Of a stretch of 64,000 nucleotides of DNA, positions 57,524 to 64,000 are shown piece after piece. The notes under the pieces were generated by a model. It was not told the origin of the DNA and did no database searches. It saw only the letters and a list, made by a program, of their open reading frames with translations. Position numbers and translations under genes: made by a program. This DNA is from Solanum dulcamara. Its lineage: Eukaryota; Streptophyta; Magnoliopsida; Solanales; Solanaceae. Location of the stretch: positions 13,343,501 to 13,407,500 of the forward strand of contig NC_077247.1 in NCBI RefSeq assembly GCF_947179165.1, given 5' to 3'. Within the stretch, counting starts at the first letter, position 1; each line of letters begins with the position of its first letter.

Positions 57524-60500
57524 TATCGCACCCTATTTTCAAATGGGTCGAAATAGTTCGCAACATAAAAGTGGCTATGCCTTTGATTTTGAAAATGTTT
57601 AGAGTTGCCACCTAATTTTAAGGAAAAAATTAGGAAAACCATTGTAAATGTAAACTCTATTTTGATATGCGAAATCAGTGAGATTTTAAGTAAGGGTTTT
57701 AGTTACTCGAGGAGAAGGTATTAGGCATCCCTCAGAGCCTATCCGAAGATAGTCCTTAAACTTAGTTATAGAAAATTGATTAGGGATATTTATTCATTTG
57801 TTCGTTTTAGAAATGTTAAGAAGAAGGGTTTTTATTAATTTTGAGAAAATGGTGAAAATATAAGGTATATAATATATATACGTCTTATATATGAATGGAG
57901 CAAATTTAATAATAATATATTTATTATATAGTAAAAATAAATAATAAATAATATACTTGAAATATATGAAAATTTTATGTATGGAAATACAAATGTATAT
58001 TTTAAAATCATTTGAATAAATAGCTTACCTAATTTATGGTAACTAAAATGAATGTCTAGTATTAGCAATGGTTACTTTATTTGTAGCCACGATAAAAAGA
58101 AAATAAATAAAAAGTGAATAAGATAATAGACAAGTGTAGATATATGGGTGTATAATATATCGTAAAATGTAATTTGTGTGAAATTTTTAATAAGATTAAT
58201 AATGCCTAAAAAATTATTAAGTTATAAAATATTAAAATACCCCAAATATATACAAAAAAAATACTTAAAATTCGATAGGAAATAAAAACATCTACATTCT
58301 TATCTTCTTCGGATCAGCGCCGGCTCATTAATCGAAAGACAAAAATATAAAGATTTTGTCATTTTTCTGCTCGGGTCGACTTCCATCATTTTTGAAGGGC
58401 CTAATTACCCCTACCCCTCCTATGTTCATTTGTTATTGTAATCCTAGAGCGATCTAAAAGAAATAAGAACTAACGTCCTAGAGCGTGTCTATCGACCCAA
58501 CTTAATATCCAAGAGGCATTAGATATACTAATAGGGTAGGTTTTAGACCAAAGGAAATATAGGCATTCTAATTAGACACATCGTCAAACAAAACAAATAA
58601 GACGACATTTAGCACATAAATCTCAAATAAGCCTCTACATTAATTAATTGACATATTTGAAAACATAAATAAGTTGTGAAGGTCATCATGATCATGTGTG
58701 TGTGCGTACAAACTTGAATAATATGACGGGCAAACTTAATTACTAAGATCATTATGATAAAAGAAGCATGCTTGATAATTTTAATTATTAACTAATAATA
58801 TTTCATAAAATCCTATTAACATGACTTTAGTTAAGAGCATGGTGAAAATTTATTGAACACTGCAGATTTGATTTTCTAAATGTTGATATGCTAAAGATTT
58901 ATTAAAACATAGACATGATTTCAAAAATAGAATAACATGATAAATATTTATTAGAACCCTATGGGCATGACTTCTACACATAATGTTACGACAAAATATT
59001 TATGAAGGCCTAATATCTATTTAATTGGCATGTTAGAATTATAATACCTATAAACATGATTTGTTATATGATAAAATATGTTAGAAATATTGTTAGAACC
59101 CATGGACCCCATAGGCTCAAAATATTCTTACCGACATGATTTCTATATGCTTGAAATAATATTAAACCCTATAAACGATACCTAGGTGATTAGCATGTTG
59201 AAATTTATTTTTTAATGCTATTTATAGACATGGTGTCTAAATAAAATGATATGTTGAAAATTATTAAAGAATATTACATCTTATCATAATTAGACTTCAA
59301 AATTACATAATCAATTGACAAATTGAATTTCCAACAATTACACTAACACCAAGATCTGTAAAACACATATCCAAATTAACAAGACTAATCAGACAGAGAC
59401 GAAGGTTTCACCTATTTTCATAGGAATAAACATAGCATGGAACACTAACTAGAAGTTAATAAAACTTGACATCAAACAAAACTCATTTCATATTTTAGAA
59501 TCACTCGAGGACGAAACTTTGAAACAGATCCAACAGCCCACACACATAATCTAAATTTTAAGTAAGCGGACCAATTTTGTGTGTCAAAATCATAGACCTG
59601 AACATGTGTGTGCAACAATAAAAATTTTGAAGAACATGTATGGACAAACATCAACCAAAACTTCAGTTAAATCAAACTAAACATCAAAATCTAATAATCA
59701 ACTAACAGAAAACCAAAATTTTAAGTGATAGATTTTGAGATCCAAATGAACATACCTTGACGAATCTTAAGATCCGTCTTTGATAAATAATCTCCGATCG
59801 ATTTGGACTTGAACCATGGCGGCTTCACTGGCCGGAGTTGTCGTTGCTGCTGTATCTGTTCACCGGTGGAGCTCGCTATTGCAGCTATTGCTGCTGGCGG
59901 CGCTGAAGGTGAGGCGCGACGGTGGAGAGGTTGTTGCAGTCGTTGTTGCTGCGCATCATCGGAGAAGGAGGTTGCTGGAGCTACTGCCGTTGTCGTCATT
60001 GTTGTGCGTCGTCGCAGCTGTTGCTGCTCGTGGCTGCTTCTGCTGGTGGCAGTTCGCGCGGTGGTTCTTAGCCAGCGAGGGGTGTGAGGGTGATGATGAT
60101 ATTGTGGTGGGAGAGATGGAAGAGACGAGGAAGAAAGAGGAAGATTGGAGCGGAATGAGAGAGTGTGAGGGGCGGCGGCTTCTCTTCCTTCTCCTTTGGA
60201 GAAGATGACCACAAAAGTGGAAAAGAAAAATTAGTTTAGGGTTAGGATTTGGGTAATAATAAAAAAAATAGAAAATGATAGAATTAATTATGGCCATTGA
60301 TCAAAAATGGAATGTACGGTTGAGATTAAAATGGGATATAAAAGTAGACTACATTAAATTTAATTAGGATATAATTATAATTAATTATAAAAAAATAAAT
60401 GTCATCTAATTAATTACTAAATATATGTTGAATAAGATCATAAATTTATCACGTAATAATATTATATATATAAAGTAAATATGCATGTACATATAATATA

Positions 60501-61051
60501 AATATATGCGTGTATATATATAATGCCCACATGTGTATAATACGTATTAAAAATAGATGTGTAATATATATATACATTAACATAAACAAGTAAAAAAATA
60601 TATTAAACTTAAGTAATAACCCTTTTACATACATATGTACATAAGACATATTAAAATAGATATGTAATACATATATATTAATATGAATAAGTAAATTACA
60701 AAATAAACCTAGTAAGTAATATTTTATATAAAGAAAATACACACACATGTATAATATATACTAAATAACGTGAAAAAATATTTGAACGTACAAAACTTGC
60801 TACTTTAATTCTCTAATTAAGAATATCAATAATGAAGATAAAAGTAATAATAATGGTAATGATAATGATAGTAATAATAATAATAACAAAAAAATGTCGT
60901 AGAAATAAAATGTCAAAAATATACGGTTTATTGGGTAAAACTAAATATAAATTTATATATTTTTTATATAAGGAAATAATAAAAAAATGTCTATCTATTA
61001 AGATAGTGATTCGAAAAGTAATTATAGGTCGGTCAAAATTGGGAGTCAACA
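57524..61051 (-). repeat. 5' LTR of element I (with a 1.8-kb deletion)
   Basis: Plus-strand ends are TATCGCACCC and GGGAGTCAACA. It is 3528 bp, colinear with the left LTR except that it jumps at about 59257-59262 from sequence matching 41725 to sequence matching 43555, with AAAATT-like microhomology at the junction. It retains the GC-rich region, the telo-box (60235-60246) and the TSD-side tip TGTTGACTCCC (minus strand). Confidence 0.93.
59721..60246 (-). promoter_or_regulatory. Promoter-like leader, ORF and splice-donor-like site in the LTR of I
   Basis: On the minus strand CCTAACCCTAAA (60235-60246, telo-box form) is followed by a pyrimidine-rich leader and ATG 60212. That ATG opens a 163-codon frame: MVIFSKGEGREAAAPHTLSF, a Ser/Gln/Arg low-complexity middle encoded by CAG/CTG-type triplets, and LRPVKPPWFKSKSIGDYLS near its end. 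Inside the frame, near 59755, ATTCGTCAGGGTATGTTC has the form of a 5' splice site. The left LTR has the same telo-box (44526-44537), ATG (44503) and donor-like site, but its frame closes after 111 codons. A weak TATA-like TTTATATC lies near 60340. Whether it is translated is unknown. Confidence 0.45.
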
Positions 61052-61056
61052 GTCTC

Positions 61057-63040
61057 CATTGTAAATGAGTTTTTGGATGTGTTTCCCGATGATTTACCCG
61101 GTATTCCTCCCAAAAGGGAAATTGACTTTGGCATAGACCTTCTTCCTAATACTCAACCTATTTTTATTCCTCTTTACTGAATGGCTCTGATGGAATTAAA
61201 GGAGTTAAAGGATCAATTGAAAGACTTGTTAGACAAAGGTTTCATTAGACCAAGTATATCCCTTGGGATGCTCCTGTGTTGTTTGTTAGAAAGAAGGATG
61301 GTTTGCTACATATGTGCATTGACTATCGACAATTGAAAAAAGTAACAATCAAGAAAAAATACTTGATTCTGAGGATAGATAATTTGTTTGACCAATTGCT
61401 AGGGGAAAGGTATTTCTCTAAGATTGATCTCCATTTCGGTTAACACCAAATAAGGGTGAAGGAGTGTGATATTCTCAAGATGGCATTTCGAACAAGGTAT
61501 GGCCATTATGAGCTCTTAGTTATGTCATTTGGTTTGACCAATGCCCTCGCAGCATTCACAAATTTGATTAATAGGGTGTTCAAATAATATTTGGACATGC
61601 TTGTGATTGTGTTTATTGATGACATATTGGTTTACTCTCGGAATGAAGAAGAGCATGCTTATCACTTGATTATGTTAGTTGAGTTAAAGAAGTAGGTTAC
61701 CGACAAAGCCAATGAGGCTTTCTCCCAAGGGGTGGATGGTGTACTTCGGTATCAAGGTCGGTTGTGTGTGCCTAATGTTGATGGTTTAAGGGAGTTAATA
61801 TTCAATGAGGATCATATTTCCCAATATTTGATTCATCTGGGTTCCACTAAGATATGTCATGACTTGAGAGAAGTGTATTGGTGGAATGGTATGAAGAAGG
61901 ACATAGCAGAGTTTGTAGCTAAGTGTCCAAATTGCCAACAGGTTAAAGTTGAGCATCAAAGACTGGGAGGTATACCCCAAGACATTGAAATTCCTATTTG
62001 GAAGTGGGAAGATGTGAATATGGACTTTGTAACGGGTTTTCCTTATACTCAGAAACAATAAGATTCCATTTGGGTTATTGTGGATCAAATGACTAAGTTG
62101 GCTCATTTTCTACCGATTAAGACTTCTTATGGTGCTGAATATTATGCTAAGTTATATGTTTGTGAGTTGGTAAGACTTCATGGTCTTCCCTTGTCCATCA
62201 TATCGGATTGGGGTACTCAATTCACTTTATATTTTTGGAAGTCATTTCAAAAAGGTCTTGGTACAAAGGTTAAGCTAAGTATTATTTTCCATCCTCAAAT
62301 CAATGGTCAATTTGAAAGAATGATTCAAACATTAGAGGATATGTTGAGGGCATGTGTCATTGATTTTAAAGGGAGTTGGGATGATCATTTTTCATTGATT
62401 GAATTTTCCTACAATAATAGTTATCACTCTAGCACCCAAATGGCTCCTTTTGAAGCATTGTATGGGAGAAGATATAGGTCCCCGATGGGACGGTTTGAAG
62501 TAAGTGAGATGGCCTTGATTGGTCTAGATTTGGTAATAGTTGTGATGGAAAAGGTGAGACTCAGAAGGGAGGGATTGAAGACGGATCAAAGTCATCAAAA
62601 GTCCTATTTCGATGTTAGGAAGAGAGAACTTGAATTTTAGGTGGATGATAGGGTCTATTTGAAGGTTTCACCCATGAAGGGTTTAATATGATTTGGCAAG
62701 AAAGGAAAGCTAAGTCCTAGATACGTTGGACCTTAAAATATATTGAGATGTGTCGGCAAAGTGGCTTATGAGTTAGATTTACCATTTGAATTAGCTATAG
62801 TTCACCCGCTGTTTCATGTATCTATATTGAGAAAGTTCGTGGGTGATATGAATTCCATTATATCATTGGGAGATGTAAGGGTTGAAGAGAATTTGACTTA
62901 TGATGAGGTTCTAATGGAAATATTAGACTGACAAATTAAGAGGCTAAGAAACAAAGAAGTTGTGTCCGTCAAGGTATTATGGAGGAATCAACAAGTAGAA
63001 AGCGCTACTTGGGAAGTAGAGGCGGATATGATAAAATAAT
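61057..63040 (+). pseudogene. pol of B: RT, deleted RNase H, integrase with chromodomain-like tail
   Basis: It starts [40 protein letters not shown], then shifts near 61258. After that one frame runs to 63040: [46 protein letters not shown], and the catalytic [15 protein letters not shown] (near 61615). At about 61665 the frame jumps straight to LVELKK and EAFSQGVDGVLRYQGRLC, so the RT thumb and the whole RNase H are missing. Integrase keeps KCPNCQQVKVEHQ, NMDFVTGFP, IISDWGTQFT and NGQFERMIQTLEDML (all of DDE), FEALYGRRYRSP, and the chromodomain-like QIKRLRNKEVVSVKVLWRNQ. Stops lie near 61442, 61585, 61692, 62060, 62638, 62689, 62733 and 62929. Confidence 0.9.
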
Positions 63041-63318
63041 ACCCGTACATATTTTCCTCTACTCAAGGCTAAAGTTGTAAGTTGTTCTTATTCAAGTTAA
63101 TTAAAATCTTACATATTCAGTTCCTCCTATGTCATATATATGCCTGCATATTCATGAAAGTTGATTTTAAAGTCATGTTTTATGTTAAGTTGAAATTTTC
63201 ATGTTCTATGCATTTTAAGGTGTCATCATGTTCATGTTGGGTTGCTAGTCCTATTTCTGTGTCTGTCCTATGATAGGTTAATCTCATTCGAGGACGAATG
63301 TTCCCAATAGAGAGATAT
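63041..63318 (+). other. 3' noncoding region and PPT of B
   Basis: No gene. It contains TCATTCGAGGACGAATGTTCCC, the conserved phrase before the PPT in this family (also at 13131 in H). The PPT itself, AATAGAGAGATAT, has been weakened from a G-rich tract. Confidence 0.75.
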
Positions 63319-64000
63319 TATAAGACCCCAGAAGTAGAAAAAGTTGGAACCAAAGAGAAATCTTCAAAAAATCGACTAGAATTAGTATTACGACTCACCC
63401 TACGACTCATAAAAGTTTCTACGACTCGTACAGATGAGTCGTAGAGGAAGTCTTTGGTGTTGATCAAGACCAAAGCTCATAAGAGGTCCTACGAGTCAGC
63501 TTTACGACATGTAGTTCATTCAACGAGTCATAATATTGACCCATAACCCAACTTCAGAGACCCATATTTCAGAGTTCTTAGGATCGAGTCCATGACTTGA
63601 CAGGTCGATTCATAGGAATTATTACGATTTGTAGACACGACTTATAATTAAAGTTTAGAGACCTTCAAGTTTGCAAGTTTTGAGACCTGTAGGATGATTC
63701 CAAATGACAACTCGTAGTTATGAAGACGAGTCGTAGAAACGGTTTGTAGGCAAACTTCAGAGACCTGATTTTCAGGTCTTTTCCAAAGCCTGCAGGATGA
63801 GTCATCTTCACGAATCATCATCCAACCTACGATTCATAGGAACCAACCCGTAAGAACAAATTTTGAATTTAATAAGGGGTAGTTATGTCATTTCTCAAGT
63901 TCGGTTCAATGAACCTAGACACTATTATGCTAAGTTCAAGCTTATATCTACCCTATTCTTTGAAATTTCCATCATTCTAAATCATTCTTCTAAAATTCTC
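63319..64000 (+). repeat. 3' LTR of B, cut by the window end
   Basis: It begins TATAAGACCCC (TG decayed to TA) and follows the 5' LTR from 35917 to about 36590: CCAAAGAGAAATCTTC, CAAGACCAAAGCTCAT, ACACTATTATG, TTTCTAAATCATT-like words in the same order. The eroded palindromic CTACGACTCGTAG-like motifs are better preserved here than in the 5' copy (63380-63440). Confidence 0.9.

Larger units (their letters stand above)
39986..61051 (-). mobile_element. Ogre/Tat-type Ty3/gypsy element I, 21.1 kb, nested in B
   Basis: It is flanked by GTCCC (39981-39985) and GTCTC (61052-61056), a 5-bp TSD with one change. On the minus strand the order is 5' LTR (61051-57524), PBS of the TGGCGACTCTGCTGGGGA type, extra ORF1, gag, protease with G-patch-like tail, RT, RNase H, a second (archaeal-type) RNase H, integrase, a long repeat-rich 3' UTR, PPT, and 3' LTR (45321-39986). 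The extra ORF before gag, the second RNase H, the PBS and LTRs of 3.5-5.3 kb are the known signature of the Ogre/Tat lineage. All genes carry stops or shifts. Confidence 0.93.
35917..64000 (+). mobile_element. Tekay/Del-type chromovirus B, split by Ogre-like element I
   Basis: B runs 5' LTR, PBS, gag-protease (38340-39985), then pol RT and integrase (61057-63040), PPT, and 3' LTR from 63319 to beyond the window. Removing I (39986-61051) and one TSD joins TLEGVP to [11 protein letters not shown], the normal transition from protease to RT in this family. The visible B sequence without I is about 7 kb. The remaining 3' LTR should end near 65,560 if it equals the 5' copy. Confidence 0.88.

Noticed and set aside
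1..64000. Endogenous pararetrovirus or other integrated plant virus
   Set aside because: All RT-bearing pieces are followed by integrase and bounded by LTRs. No movement-protein or coat-protein frame was seen.
1..64000. Ordinary host genes, rDNA, organellar DNA or DNA transposons
   Set aside because: Every region with coding similarity traces to a retroelement. I saw no terminal-inverted-repeat transposase and no rRNA, plastid or mitochondrial sequence. Short MITEs could still be hidden in the decayed noncoding parts.

Overview
This window contains only transposable-element DNA. I found no host gene, rRNA, tRNA or organellar insert. The base composition is AT-rich and the elements are plant families: Tekay/Del-type chromoviruses, Athila-type and Ogre/Tat-type Ty3/gypsy elements, and an L1-type LINE. 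Together they point to heterochromatin of a large dicot genome. The gag start and the LTR style (PBS TGGTATCAGAGC, LTR tips TGTAAGACCC) resemble elements I associate with Solanaceae such as pepper, tomato or potato. The family assignment is inference, because no search was possible.

Layout, left to right. 1-1697: 3' end of a LINE with an RNase H domain and an A8 tail. 1698-2283: plus-strand LTR fragment (J). 2284-8332: minus-strand chromovirus C, with its 3' LTR (carrying a GC-rich insert of about 1 kb), PPT, integrase, RNase H and part of the RT. 8333-16526: chromovirus H, plus strand, badly decayed, with a partial tandem duplication of itself at its left; its 3' LTR is 13163-16526. 16527-32588: Athila-type element E, plus strand, which itself hosts a minus-strand solo LTR of the H family (17165-20669, perfect TSD cttgg) and a complete non-autonomous element F (21621-27121, TSD atgag). 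E continues with the pol C-terminus, a post-pol ORF and a 3' LTR. 32589-33369: chromovirus pol fragment G, the sequence E landed in. 33370-35916: minus-strand element D (gag start, PBS, 5' LTR). 35917 to beyond 64000: chromovirus B, plus strand (5' LTR, PBS, gag-protease, then pol and the start of the 3' LTR). It is split by a 21,066-bp Ogre-like element I (39986-61051, minus strand, near-perfect TSD gtccc/gtctc).

The nesting gives a relative chronology: solo LTR and F are younger than E, E is younger than G, I is younger than B, and C is younger than J. Almost every coding region has stops and frameshifts, and several catalytic Asp residues have become Asn or Gly, as expected after long silencing. 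The least damaged parts are the RT (YVDD) of I and the integrase of B, though both sit in interrupted frames.

No defence system, gene cluster or other new machinery is present. The items most worth a second look are these: the LTR of I, which carries a telo-box, an ORF and a splice-donor-like site; three different tandem-repeat arrays in the 3' UTR of I; element F, a non-autonomous element with an unrecognised Cys-rich ORF sitting inside its probable autonomous relative; a 49-bp minisatellite confined to one LTR copy; and two unrelated LTRs abutting head to head with no base between them.
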